Assembly (NCBI GenBank): GCA_024401495.1
Contig: JAKSKW010000002.1
Location: forward strand, 60,619-124,618
DNA: 64,000 nucleotides
Reading direction: 5' to 3'
From: Paludibacteraceae bacterium
GTDB lineage: Bacteria > Bacteroidota > Bacteroidia > Bacteroidales > Paludibacteraceae
Part shown: positions 56,233 to 63,940 of the stretch, in pieces
Position numbering within the stretch: position 1 is the first letter of the stretch
Layout of the letters: every line of letters begins with the position of its first letter
The notes under the pieces: generated by a model
Told to the model about the DNA's origin: nothing
The model's database searches: none
The model's input: only the letters and a program-made list of their open reading frames with translations
Program-made: the position numbers and the translations under genes

Positions 56233-57561
56233 TTATTTTATTCCTCTCGCCATCTTCACCACGTCCCAAGCCACATTAATCTGCTTCATTGTCTCTGTGG
56301 CCTGACGGATGGCTTCGTCGCCCAAAGAAGCGGCATTATCCGGATGGTATTGGATGGCAAGAGCACGGTAAGCCTTTTTGACTTCTTCGTCTGAAGCATC
56401 CGGGTTAACGCCAAGTATATCAAATGATTCTTTTAGTGATTTGTCGTAGTATTTGAGATTGGAAGATTCCGACTTTTCATTGTAGGAGTCTTCCCTGTGG
56501 TTGAATTTGTCGTTAGAACTATCGTCGTTTTCTCTTCGATATTCTTGATTAGATGAACTTTGACTTCTGTAGAATCCTTGGTCGTATTTTCTCAAGAAGA
56601 TGGCAAAAAAGCTTTTGCTGCTCGACGAGAGGTTCAGTTCGCTAATGATATTATTTATAGTTGAGACTTCTGACTCATTGAATATTCCGTCAGCGTAAGC
56701 TACTGCCAATAATTCCATGATAATCTCCGTCTTGGCTGTGAGATTGAGCAGTTTGTTGATGTGTTTGCAAATGTCGTGAATATAGTGTTTGTTTTCAAGA
56801 ATTGCCTTAAACTGTTTTAGTGCAATTTTTTGTTCCGACTCATTGTGGAAATATCTTCTGATTGTAGACTTTACTCTGTCTAATTCAGAAGTCAACAATT
56901 TTCCGTCGGCATTCATTACCTCTGCCAGCAAAACGAGAATGGAGTATTTGAAATCAGACTCGTTATCTTTGCTGTCACCTTTGAACTCTCTATTGTATCT
57001 ATATTCTTCCATGAAGCGAAGATGTATAGCTGAATAATCGCTTGGAAGGAGATTTAATCTGGTAGAGATTTTTTTGACGGTATCCAACTCATCGTAATAG
57101 AAAGTGTCGTCGGCATACGCTATTGCCAACAGATTCCAGATGATTGAGGATTTCCCTTGAAAACTAAGATGATTGTTAAGTGTTTTGTAGACATCGTCCA
57201 GGTTCGGCTTTTTATCGTCGTCGAGAATAGCCTTGAATTGTTTGAGTGCTTCAGTTTGATCCTTTTCTGTATTATATTTTTTACGGATATACTCTTTTAC
57301 TTTATCCAGTTCACATTTCATGTTTTCCTTGTCGGCCTTCATCATCTCCGCAAAAAGTATAAGATTGCAATCGCGTGTGGAATAGTGTGTTTCGTGTAGA
57401 TTTTCGTTAGAATTATCACTATTCTCGACGGTGCTGAGAAACCAAATAATTGAAAAAAAAGCGAAAGCCGCCACCAACATTCCGCATAAAGGATTGCCTA
57501 TAAGCCACCCCAAAAAATACCCAATTGGGATTGCAAAAAAAATATTATTAAATCTATTCAT
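56233..57561 (-). CDS. TerB-J protein C
   Basis: A 442-residue protein starting MNRFNNIFFAIPIGYFLGWL with two membrane segments (the second PLCGMLVAAFAFFSIIWFLS). Two TerB-like domains follow: NLILFAEMMKADKENMKCEL with [20 protein letters not shown], and [20 protein letters not shown] with [21 protein letters not shown] Ser/Asn-rich linker precedes a J domain with intact HPD ([20 protein letters not shown], His406). Its last 142 bases (56240-56381) are identical to those of gene D, although the upstream parts of the two genes are only family-level similar. Confidence 0.82.
   Translation of the reverse strand: MNRFNNIFFAIPIGYFLGWLIGNPLCGMLVAAFAFFSIIWFLSTVENSDNSNENLHETHYSTRDCNLILFAEMMKADKENMKCELDKVKEYIRKKYNTEKDQTEALKQFKAILDDDKKPNLDDVYKTLNNHLSFQGKSSIIWNLLAIAYADDTFYYDELDTVKKISTRLNLLPSDYSAIHLRFMEEYRYNREFKGDSKDNESDFKYSILVLLAEVMNADGKLLTSELDRVKSTIRRYFHNESEQKIALKQFKAILENKHYIHDICKHINKLLNLTAKTEIIMELLAVAYADGIFNESEVSTINNIISELNLSSSSKSFFAIFLRKYDQGFYRSQSSSNQEYRRENDDSSNDKFNHREDSYNEKSESSNLKYYDKSLKESFDILGVNPDASDEEVKKAYRALAIQYHPDNAASLGDEAIRQATETMKQINVAWDVVKMARGIK
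56240..56381 (-). repeat. 142-bp block identical to the end of gene D
   Basis: Base-by-base comparison shows no difference from 57583-57724 (offset 1343). The block covers the last three-quarters of the J domain, from the HPD helix to the codons just before the stop. Confidence 0.92.
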
Positions 57562-57570
57562 TCAGCATTT

Positions 57571-57578
57571 CAAATTTA
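57571..57578 (-). promoter_or_regulatory. Possible -7 element of TerB-J gene C
   Basis: The minus strand reads TAAATTTG, 9 bases before the gene C start. It overlaps the stop region of gene D and would give almost no leader, so it is uncertain. Confidence 0.3.
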
Positions 57579-58769
57579 TTTAATTCCTCTCGCCATCTTC
57601 ACCACGTCCCAAGCCACATTAATCTGCTTCATTGTCTCTGTGGCCTGACGGATGGCTTCGTCGCCCAAAGAAGCGGCATTATCCGGATGGTATTGGATGG
57701 CAAGAGCACGGTAAGCCTTTTTGATCTCGGCGTCGGACATTTCTCCACTCACGCAAAGAATATCATAGGCTTCACTCACAGAAGTTCTACTACTATTCTT
57801 TGATTGAGAGTTTGAGCTGTTGGAGTTGCTTGAATTGTTGTTTGCTCCGTTGGAGTTGTTTGAACTTTTTGATTCGTCGGAGTCGTGTCGTTTTTTAGAA
57901 TTTTGTTTCTTATTTTTTTTCTTATTCGACTCTTCTTTCTTTTGGTTTGCTTCGTAGAATTTACCTTCGTATTTCTTCACGAAGATAGTATAGATACTCT
58001 TGTATGTTTCGTCGTTTATGTTCAGATTGCGTGCTATCTCTTTAATGATATTCTCTTCGACGGTCCTGAAATCGTCGTCGGAATAAGCGATGGCCAACAG
58101 CTCCATGATGATATCCGTTTTAGCTGCAGGGTTGAGGCATCTGTTGATTGTTTGGTATACCTTCTTCAAATCTTGATCGCTGTCGAGAATTTTCTTGAAT
58201 TCCTTTAGCGCTTCTATTTGTTGAACCTCAGTCTTGTAGTATCTGCAAATGGCCACTTTGATCTTATCCAGTTCGCAGACCATCTGTTTGCCGTCGGCCT
58301 TCATCACTTTAGCATAAAGCGAAAGCAGGCAATATTTGTAGTCGGCTTCCTTTCTATTGCCATCTGTGGAATTGTTGTTTGTTGATTGTCTATTTTTCCT
58401 TGCTTTCTTTATTACATTCCACGCCCAAAGAATCTGATTCAATGCAACGAAGTTCTGGCTATTGTCGTTCTTGTCGGGCCCGTATTGCTTTTTGTTGTTC
58501 TTAAATTTTTTGTTATTGTCGACAGAGTAAATTTTCTTCAGTTTTTGGTAGGCTTTTTTGATTACCTCGTCGCTATCATCAGGATTTACTCCAAGAATTT
58601 CATATGCTCTTTTTTCATCTTCAGACATTTTTATCTCGTTTTCTCTATTGTTATGTGAATCATTATTCGAAGACGAAGATGTATGGTTCATTGATTGGAA
58701 AAACTTAAATATTAGGAAAATGACCATTCCTAATATTAGGAAAGCGCATCCTAAAGTTTCAATATCCAT
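57576..58769 (-). CDS. TerB-J protein D with a degenerate second J domain
   Basis: A 397-residue protein with a membrane segment ([15 protein letters not shown]). Unlike its relatives it then has an N-terminal J-like domain (about 50-125: [20 protein letters not shown], then [17 protein letters not shown]). In this domain the HPD tripeptide is replaced ([10 protein letters not shown]), so it should not stimulate DnaK. One TerB-like domain follows ([20 protein letters not shown], then [20 protein letters not shown]), then a long Lys/Asn/Ser linker ([19 protein letters not shown]). A C-terminal J domain with intact HPD (His361, [13 protein letters not shown]) ends it. The N-terminal J-like domain appears to stand where the first TerB sits in genes A-C. 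Confidence 0.82.
   Translation of the reverse strand: MDIETLGCAFLILGMVIFLIFKFFQSMNHTSSSSNNDSHNNRENEIKMSEDEKRAYEILGVNPDDSDEVIKKAYQKLKKIYSVDNNKKFKNNKKQYGPDKNDNSQNFVALNQILWAWNVIKKARKNRQSTNNNSTDGNRKEADYKYCLLSLYAKVMKADGKQMVCELDKIKVAICRYYKTEVQQIEALKEFKKILDSDQDLKKVYQTINRCLNPAAKTDIIMELLAIAYSDDDFRTVEENIIKEIARNLNINDETYKSIYTIFVKKYEGKFYEANQKKEESNKKKNKKQNSKKRHDSDESKSSNNSNGANNNSSNSNSSNSQSKNSSRTSVSEAYDILCVSGEMSDAEIKKAYRALAIQYHPDNAASLGDEAIRQATETMKQINVAWDVVKMARGIK
57583..57724 (-). repeat. 142-bp block identical to the end of gene C
   Basis: Second copy of the block at 56240-56381. Divergence resumes immediately outside it on both sides. Confidence 0.92.
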
Positions 58770-58793
58770 AGTTAGATTTATTTTGACAAATTA

Positions 58794-60236
58794 TTACTTT
58801 ATTCCCCTTGCCATCTTCACAGTATCCCAAGCCATATTGATCTGCTTCATTGTCTCTGTAGCCTGACGGATGGCCTCGTCACCAAGATTGGCTGCATAGT
58901 CCGGATGATATTTGACGGCAAGAGCACGGTAGGCCTTTTTGATCTCTTCATCAGAAGCGTCTTTTGTCATACCAAGAATGTCGTAGGCGTCTTGAATATA
59001 ATCTCTTGTTTCGTAATTTGTCTCAGCGTTATCGCTTCTATTTTGGTTTTGGTTTTGGTTTTGGTTTTCGTTTTCGTCATAATACCCCTCTTTAAGTTTT
59101 TTTAGAAATAGAGTATAGATACTATTATACTGTTGAGGTGTGATATTTAGATTCTTAACAAAACGTTTGATTAATGCTTTCTCTTTATCGTGGTATTTGT
59201 TGTCGGCGTATGCGATGGCTAACAATTCCATGATAATTTCTGATTTAGCAGCGTAATCAAAATGCTCGTTGATATTGACGAACACAAGACTCATCTCTGG
59301 TCGGGTGTTGAGAAGAGACAAGAATTGTAATTGTGCATCCATCTGTTTCTCCGCTGTGTCGTAGTATCTGCGGATTATTCTGTTGGCACGGCCCAACTCC
59401 TCAACCATCATTTTCGTGTCAGCCTTCATCACCTCTGCCAACAGCACAAGAATACAATATTTATATCTGGATTCTTCGTCTGTGAATTCGGTGTAAGTGT
59501 ATTCCTGATTTTCGAATCTATCGAAATTGAATTCTGTGTTATTGCCCTTTGTTCTATTGTTTTCAGAGCTATTGTTTTCTGCACTATTATTCTTTGTCTT
59601 AGACTTAGATCTTTTTCTTTTGTAATAAGTTTTTTCTTTGTGTTTCTCCTTCTGATTTTCATCCTCAGTGATGACGGTCTTCTCCTCATAAGAATTGAAT
59701 TCTTCATTAGCTCGTCTTTTTAAGTCTCTGTATTCATCATGTGAGATCTTTAGTTCTCTTTGAATCTCTTGCATAATGAGACTTTCGTTGGTGGAGATGT
59801 AATTATCGGCATAAGCCATCTTCATCAGATAATACATTATCTCTAATACCTCATTGTGAGTAAGATTCTTATTGAGATACTTATAGTATTTTTCTGTGTT
59901 GTTTATGTCTACATTATCAAGGATTACTTGGAACTGATTCAGTGCGTTTTCTTGCTCTTTTTCGTCTTTATAGTATTGGCAGATAATTTCATTTGCCGTA
60001 TCTAATTCTTTATTAGACACATAAAAGTAAGCTTTTAGCACCTTTGCTAATAATACTAGAAAGGACCATTCTTCCAAATTGGAAGATTTTGGTTCTTTTT
60101 GATTTGTGTAAGTTAATCCGAGAAACATGGACCCAGCTATAATCGAGAGAAGTCCTAATATTATCTCACCATTGTAAAAACTTAGTAGGCTAATAAAAAA
60201 AAAGGTAATAGCTAAAATTATTGATTTGATATCCAT
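58794..60236 (-). CDS. TerB-J protein E
   Basis: The largest of the set (480 residues). The N-terminus [20 protein letters not shown] plus a second segment ([18 protein letters not shown]) forms a membrane hairpin. The first TerB-like domain is at about 55-175 ([20 protein letters not shown], then [20 protein letters not shown]). A Lys-rich linker follows ([20 protein letters not shown]), then the second TerB-like domain ([20 protein letters not shown], then [20 protein letters not shown]). An Asn/Gln linker made by the hexamer repeat ([12 protein letters not shown]) precedes a J domain with HPD His444 ([14 protein letters not shown]). It has its own -7 element at 60252. Confidence 0.82.
   Translation of the reverse strand: MDIKSIILAITFFFISLLSFYNGEIILGLLSIIAGSMFLGLTYTNQKEPKSSNLEEWSFLVLLAKVLKAYFYVSNKELDTANEIICQYYKDEKEQENALNQFQVILDNVDINNTEKYYKYLNKNLTHNEVLEIMYYLMKMAYADNYISTNESLIMQEIQRELKISHDEYRDLKRRANEEFNSYEEKTVITEDENQKEKHKEKTYYKRKRSKSKTKNNSAENNSSENNRTKGNNTEFNFDRFENQEYTYTEFTDEESRYKYCILVLLAEVMKADTKMMVEELGRANRIIRRYYDTAEKQMDAQLQFLSLLNTRPEMSLVFVNINEHFDYAAKSEIIMELLAIAYADNKYHDKEKALIKRFVKNLNITPQQYNSIYTLFLKKLKEGYYDENENQNQNQNQNRSDNAETNYETRDYIQDAYDILGMTKDASDEEIKKAYRALAVKYHPDYAANLGDEAIRQATETMKQINMAWDTVKMARGIK
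59042..59078 (-). repeat. Hexamer repeat in the linker of gene E
   Basis: Four TTTTGG units followed by TTTTCG units encode the alternating Asn-Gln/Asn-Glu linker before the J domain. Confidence 0.85.
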
Positions 60237-60251
60237 ATAGATTCATTTTCC

Positions 60252-60260
60252 GCAAAGATA
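60252..60260 (-). promoter_or_regulatory. -7 element of TerB-J gene E
   Basis: The minus strand reads TATCTTTGC, 15 bases before the gene E start. Confidence 0.5.
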
Positions 60261-60284
60261 CGATTATTTTGATAGATTGACGAA

Positions 60285-61235
60285 TTACTTTATTCCTCTC
60301 GCCATCTTCACAGTATCCCAAGCCACATTAATCTGCTTCATCGTCTCTGTAGCCTGACGGATGGCCTCGTCGCCCAAGAAAGACGCATTGTCTGGGTGAC
60401 ATTTTACAGCCAGTGCACGGTATGCTTTTTTGATTTCAGTATCTGAGTCCGACTTCTCAATGCCGAGAATAATATAGGCGTCTTCCTCCGATATTCCATT
60501 ATATTTGCGATAACTGCTTTGTTTATCCCTTTTTTCGTTATGGTTTTCGTTTTCGTTAAAGTTATCTTTTTTCTCTGGGTATGCTTCATTATAGTATCCT
60601 TGCTGGAATTTCATGATGAAGATAGCATAGATACTTTTGTATTCCTGAGGAGTGATATTAAGTTTGTCTACTATTGTTTCGATCATTACTTGCTCGTCGT
60701 GGTTGAAAGTGCCGTCGGCATACGCAACTGCCAACAACTCCATGATGAGCTCCGATTTGGCGGTGTAGTTGAATTGTTTGTTTATATCGTCACAGATTTC
60801 TCCTATGATGTATGTGTGTTTGCTGTTGAGTATACGTTTGAATTGATTGTTGGCGTCCGATTGTTCTTTTGAATTTTTGTAGTAACGTCTTATTGCCGCT
60901 TCGACTCTTTCTGACTCGCAAGCCATTAAGTTCCTATCAGTTTTCATTACTGCTGCTAGCAATAAAAGAATGTTGTATTTGAAGAGAAACTCATCATCTC
61001 TTTTGTTGTTTGAATAAAAGCTTTTATATTGCGAATACTCTGTATACAGAATTCCCCAAATAAATAAACCCAAAAGTAAACCTATTGTCAACATCAAGGA
61101 ATTAAATAAGAACCACAAGCCACTCCAAGTTGTTGATAGAAGTTCTTCCACTATAAACCAGATGAAAAATATAGTGTAAGATACGCTTAAAATTAAAATT
61201 ATAACAAGGTCTCTTATTAGTTGTAGTTTGCTCAT
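60285..61235 (-). CDS. TerB-J protein F (single TerB)
   Basis: A 316-residue protein: two membrane segments (DLVIILILSVSYTIFFIWFI, then LFNSLMLTIGLLLGLFIWGI) and one TerB-like domain (about 85-215: ILLLLAAVMKTDRNLMACES, then [20 protein letters not shown]). A linker made by the hexamer repeat follows (NFNENENHNEKRDKQS). The J domain has HPD His280 (KCHPDNASFLGDEA). The J-linker half is almost identical to gene G, including DAYIILGIEKSDSDTEIKK. It has its own -7 element at 61256. Confidence 0.82.
   Translation of the reverse strand: MSKLQLIRDLVIILILSVSYTIFFIWFIVEELLSTTWSGLWFLFNSLMLTIGLLLGLFIWGILYTEYSQYKSFYSNNKRDDEFLFKYNILLLLAAVMKTDRNLMACESERVEAAIRRYYKNSKEQSDANNQFKRILNSKHTYIIGEICDDINKQFNYTAKSELIMELLAVAYADGTFNHDEQVMIETIVDKLNITPQEYKSIYAIFIMKFQQGYYNEAYPEKKDNFNENENHNEKRDKQSSYRKYNGISEEDAYIILGIEKSDSDTEIKKAYRALAVKCHPDNASFLGDEAIRQATETMKQINVAWDTVKMARGIK
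60532..60560 (-). repeat. Hexamer repeat in the linker of gene F
   Basis: TTTTCG/TTATGG units encode NENENHNE-like residues. The same kind of tract is at 62451 in gene G. Confidence 0.8.
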
Positions 61236-61255
61236 TTTAGACTATTTATTTGTTT

Positions 61256-61264
61256 GCAAATTTA
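61256..61264 (-). promoter_or_regulatory. -7 element of TerB-J gene F
   Basis: The minus strand reads TAAATTTGC, 20 bases before the gene F start. Confidence 0.5.
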
Positions 61265-61291
61265 GCATTTATAATTGCAGCATTCTGCATT

Positions 61292-61378
61292 TTATTTTAT
61301 TCCTCTCGCCATCTTCACCACGTCCCAAGCCACATTAATCTGCTTCATCGTCTCTGTAGCCTGACGTATGGCCTCGTT
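61292..61378 (-). pseudogene. J-domain tail remnant behind the kinase gene
   Basis: The minus strand reads [20 protein letters not shown], then VVKMARGIK and a stop, the last 29 codons of a TerB-J gene. All sequence upstream of the GDEA position is gone. It starts within 15 bases of the stop of the kinase-like gene and is in a different frame from it, so it is an untranslated relic. It shows that a TerB-J copy once lay here and was cut by the incoming gene or by recombination between repeats. Confidence 0.85.
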
Positions 61379-61391
61379 ATTGTAATGGATA

Positions 61392-62114
61392 TCATCTACG
61401 GAATTTCACAATACAGTCAATACAAACGGGTGATCCAGTGTTTGGTTCTATAAATACATTAGCTGGATGCATATCCTCTAAATGCAGATGATCTGAAATA
61501 TAATTGATTCCTTTTCCGTCTCCATTATCTTGGAATCCTTTTGACGCTACCATAAAATCAATCTCCTCCTTTGTTGCCAATCGCTGACACTCTATATATG
61601 GCTGTGTTAAAATTATCCTAAACAATTCATCGTCATCTCGTGTAAATCCTACAACTCGCATTATTGTCTCGGGAAAAAGTGCATTGTGCAAAGCAATTGC
61701 CTCTAATGCTCTTCCTAACGTAGCGTAAATGGAAGTCCTTAGTTTGACGACGTGAGTGTCGCCAGTCTTATAGTATACTTTTGCTTCCGCTCCTTCTGCA
61801 ATCTTGTCTCCAAAACTCTGGCAAAGCATTTGTTCCGAATTAGGTATCCAAACTCCTTTAGCTTCTGCCCAACATTGCAATTCGTGTTCCTGAGTCTCGT
61901 CTATTTTCCAGTTTGTTGGTGATCCTTGGCTGCCTGAAGCATTGCAACTTGTTTCAAGGCTTTCTCTCGCGTTGTCACATATGATGATCGCCCCAATGAG
62001 GAGCGGACCAGCTGAGCAGATTCCTGCATGCTCTTGTTGATTAAATCGAGGAATGTTTCTTGTGCCATTGTATATTTGGTTTATAAGTAAATCAATATGA
62101 TTGTATTCCATCAT
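61392..62114 (-). CDS. Polyvalent-protein-type kinase-like protein
   Basis: A 240-residue protein resembling the Ser/Thr/Tyr-kinase-like domain found in polyvalent proteins of phages and conjugative elements. Visible motifs are AEGAEAKVYYKTGDTHVVKL (a glycine-poor nucleotide loop and the ATP-binding Lys). A hinge-like segment (FRIILTQPYIECQRLA) and HLEDMHPANVFIEPNTGSP follow; the latter fits the catalytic Asp/Asn of the HxxDxxxxN type. CIDCIV comes last, where Asp would bind metal. The N-terminal ~80 residues, with several Cys, are not recognised. It interrupts the TerB-J array, with its own -7 element at 62173, and is probably a mobile-element derivative. It could be a kinase acting in defence or regulation; activity is untested. 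Confidence 0.7.
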   Translation of the reverse strand: MMEYNHIDLLINQIYNGTRNIPRFNQQEHAGICSAGPLLIGAIIICDNARESLETSCNASGSQGSPTNWKIDETQEHELQCWAEAKGVWIPNSEQMLCQSFGDKIAEGAEAKVYYKTGDTHVVKLRTSIYATLGRALEAIALHNALFPETIMRVVGFTRDDDELFRIILTQPYIECQRLATKEEIDFMVASKGFQDNGDGKGINYISDHLHLEDMHPANVFIEPNTGSPVCIDCIVKFRR

Positions 62115-62172
62115 TTTTATGTCAAGTTTTCGTCAGATCTGCAAAGTCAATTACAACATGAAGATCAACATT

Positions 62173-62181
62173 GCAAATATA
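62173..62181 (-). promoter_or_regulatory. -7 element of the kinase-like gene
   Basis: The minus strand reads TATATTTGC, about 58 bases before the start at 62114. Confidence 0.5.
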
Positions 62182-62199
62182 AAAAAAAATAAGGCATTT

Positions 62200-63249
62200 T
62201 TACTTCATTCCCCTCGCCATCTTTACCACGTCCCAAGCTACATTGATCTGCTTCATCGTCTCTGTTGCTTGACGGATGGCTTCGCCGCCCAACGAAGCGG
62301 CATTGTCTGGATGACATTTTACAGCCAGTGCACGGTATGTTTTTTTGATTTCAGTATCTGAGTCCGACTTCTCGATGCCGAGAATAATATAGGCATCTTC
62401 CACCGATATTCCATTATATTGGCGATAACTGCTTTGTTTATCCTTTTTTTTGTTTTCGTTATGGTTTTCGTTATGGTTTTCGTTATCGTTATAATTTTTA
62501 TCCGATGTGTTTAAGCCTTGTTCAGAATAAACAGTCGGACATCCTCCATTATAGTATCCTTGCTTATATTTCATAATGAAGATAGCATAGATACTTTTGT
62601 ATTCTTGAGACGATATTTTCAGCCTGTTTGCGATAGTCTCAATCATGAGTCTTTCATTATCTAGGAATTTGTAGTCGGCGTATGCGATGGCAAGCAACTC
62701 CATGATAAGTTCGGATTTGGCGACATAGTTGAGGTTATTGTTGATGTTGTCGCAGATTTGATTTAGAAGGATCAAATCATTGTCGAGTATTTCTTGGAAC
62801 TTTTTTTGAGCTGTTTGAAACTCTTCCTCTGTCTTGTAATATCTGCGGATTGTTGTTTTTACCTTGTCTAATTCGCACTCCTTTATAGCACCGTCGGCCT
62901 TCATTATCTTTGATATAAGTGCTATAATGCATGTTCTGTAGTCTGATAAATCAAGCACATTGAGGTTTTTCTTGTAGTCTAAACGTCGCCATGATAGACG
63001 AGACATTATTCCTATGAAAACGACAGAAACAGTAATGAACACCAATAATGATTTGTAAAGAATTGGTGGGCCAAGAATAATTAAAAGAACTACTACTGCA
63101 ATACAAGAAAACAAGATACGAATGTCATGTAATTCCTCCTTCGATACTTCATTTTCTCGCGAACTCTTGTTTTTGTTTATGATCTCGAAAATGTAATATA
63201 CTGAGGTCAACGAAAAGAAGGCTGCAATTAAAAATAAAATTACTTCCAT
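62200..63249 (-). CDS. TerB-J protein G (single TerB)
   Basis: A 349-residue protein with up to three membrane segments (VILFLIAAFFSLTSVYYIFE, IAVVVLLIILGPPILY, LLVFITVSVVFIGIMS). One TerB-like domain follows (about 105-230: CIIALISKIMKADGAIKECE, then [20 protein letters not shown]). The linker is a hexamer-encoded NDNENHNENHNENKKK. The J domain has HPD His313 ([14 protein letters not shown]) and ends MARGMK instead of MARGIK. Two further differences (GGEA for GDEA, KKTYRA for KKAYRA) suggest slight decay. It is close to gene F in the J-linker half and is the first complete gene of the array in the direction of transcription. Confidence 0.82.
   Translation of the reverse strand: MEVILFLIAAFFSLTSVYYIFEIINKNKSSRENEVSKEELHDIRILFSCIAVVVLLIILGPPILYKSLLVFITVSVVFIGIMSRLSWRRLDYKKNLNVLDLSDYRTCIIALISKIMKADGAIKECELDKVKTTIRRYYKTEEEFQTAQKKFQEILDNDLILLNQICDNINNNLNYVAKSELIMELLAIAYADYKFLDNERLMIETIANRLKISSQEYKSIYAIFIMKYKQGYYNGGCPTVYSEQGLNTSDKNYNDNENHNENHNENKKKDKQSSYRQYNGISVEDAYIILGIEKSDSDTEIKKTYRALAVKCHPDNAASLGGEAIRQATETMKQINVAWDVVKMARGMK
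62451..62496 (-). repeat. Hexamer repeat in the linker of gene G
   Basis: TTTTCG/TTATGG units in the linker; the tract is longer than that of gene F, so the copy number has changed since the two diverged. Confidence 0.85.
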
Positions 63250-63259
63250 ATATATATAG

Positions 63260-63424
63260 TTATTTAATGCCTCTAATATTCTTTACAGTCTCCCATGCTT
63301 TATTGATCTGCTTCATCGTCTCTGTGGCCTGACGGATGGCCTCTTCGCCAAGATTATCGGCAGATTTTTTCTTAAGGTAAAGCCGCAACTTAAAATGAAT
63401 GGCGGCTATGATTAAGAAGCTTTG
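63260..63424 (-). pseudogene. J-domain tail remnant after the membrane protein gene
   Basis: The minus strand reads [20 protein letters not shown], then NKAWETVKNIRGIK and a stop, clearly a TerB-J 3' end. The frame stays open back to the stop codon of the 142-residue membrane protein and is in phase with it, with about 17 unrelated residues between. An AGCCGC / GCGGCT hairpin (63381-63407) lies in that stretch and resembles the terminator at 63873. It could be a relic reached by deletion, or a degraded fusion. No start codon or HPD remains. Confidence 0.75.
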
Positions 63425-63853
63425 TTATAGTCGTCTTGCCATTGCGGCAGCACTGGTAGCTATATCGTCGTTATATTTTTCTGTATTTTTTTTATAAAAG
63501 ACGATGTTGTAAATGTAGAGTGCCAAGAAACATATTATCAAACCCCAAAGAAAAGGATCCATTGTGGATATCGCTTCGCCTGTTACTGTGTATCGTGTTC
63601 CAGAAATGAATTTCATTCCAGCCATGTAGATTACACATGCGATTCCCAATACATACCATAATGGATTTTTGCTGTATACTCCCCAAATGCCAATGATGCT
63701 AAAAAAAAGAGTGATTTTAGGAGTAACTTTGGCTCTCTCGTATGTATCTAAGAATGCAACTTGTTGTGCCTCATCCATTCTAAGGAATTTTTTCATTACA
63801 TATTCCGAAAGATTGTGTGATTCAGCTTGTTTGATTAGATCCTCTCGTTTCAT
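63425..63853 (-). CDS. Hypothetical small membrane protein
   Basis: A 142-residue protein starting MKREDLIKQAESHNLSEYVM. A soluble helical N-terminus is followed by three or four hydrophobic segments (ITLFFSIIGIWGVY, LWYVLGIACVIYMAG, FLWGLIICFLALYIYNIVFY). It ends AAAMARRL. I do not recognise the family; it might be a helper or a relative of the membrane parts of the TerB-J proteins. It is on the same strand as and upstream of the array, with a J-domain remnant directly behind its stop. Confidence 0.6.
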   Translation of the reverse strand: MKREDLIKQAESHNLSEYVMKKFLRMDEAQQVAFLDTYERAKVTPKITLFFSIIGIWGVYSKNPLWYVLGIACVIYMAGMKFISGTRYTVTGEAISTMDPFLWGLIICFLALYIYNIVFYKKNTEKYNDDIATSAAAMARRL

Positions 63854-63872
63854 ATCTGATTATTGATTATAA

Positions 63873-63904
63873 AAGCCGCAACCCATAAAAATGAGTTGCG
63901 GCTT
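63873..63904 (-). terminator. Terminator downstream of the partial gene
   Basis: AAGCCGCAAC / GTTGCGGCTT with a 12-base loop is followed on the minus strand by TTATAATC. It separates the array from the housekeeping gene to the right. Confidence 0.75.
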
Positions 63905-63940
63905 GTATTGTGTCGACGTGAATAATCGCGTCTAAACTTT

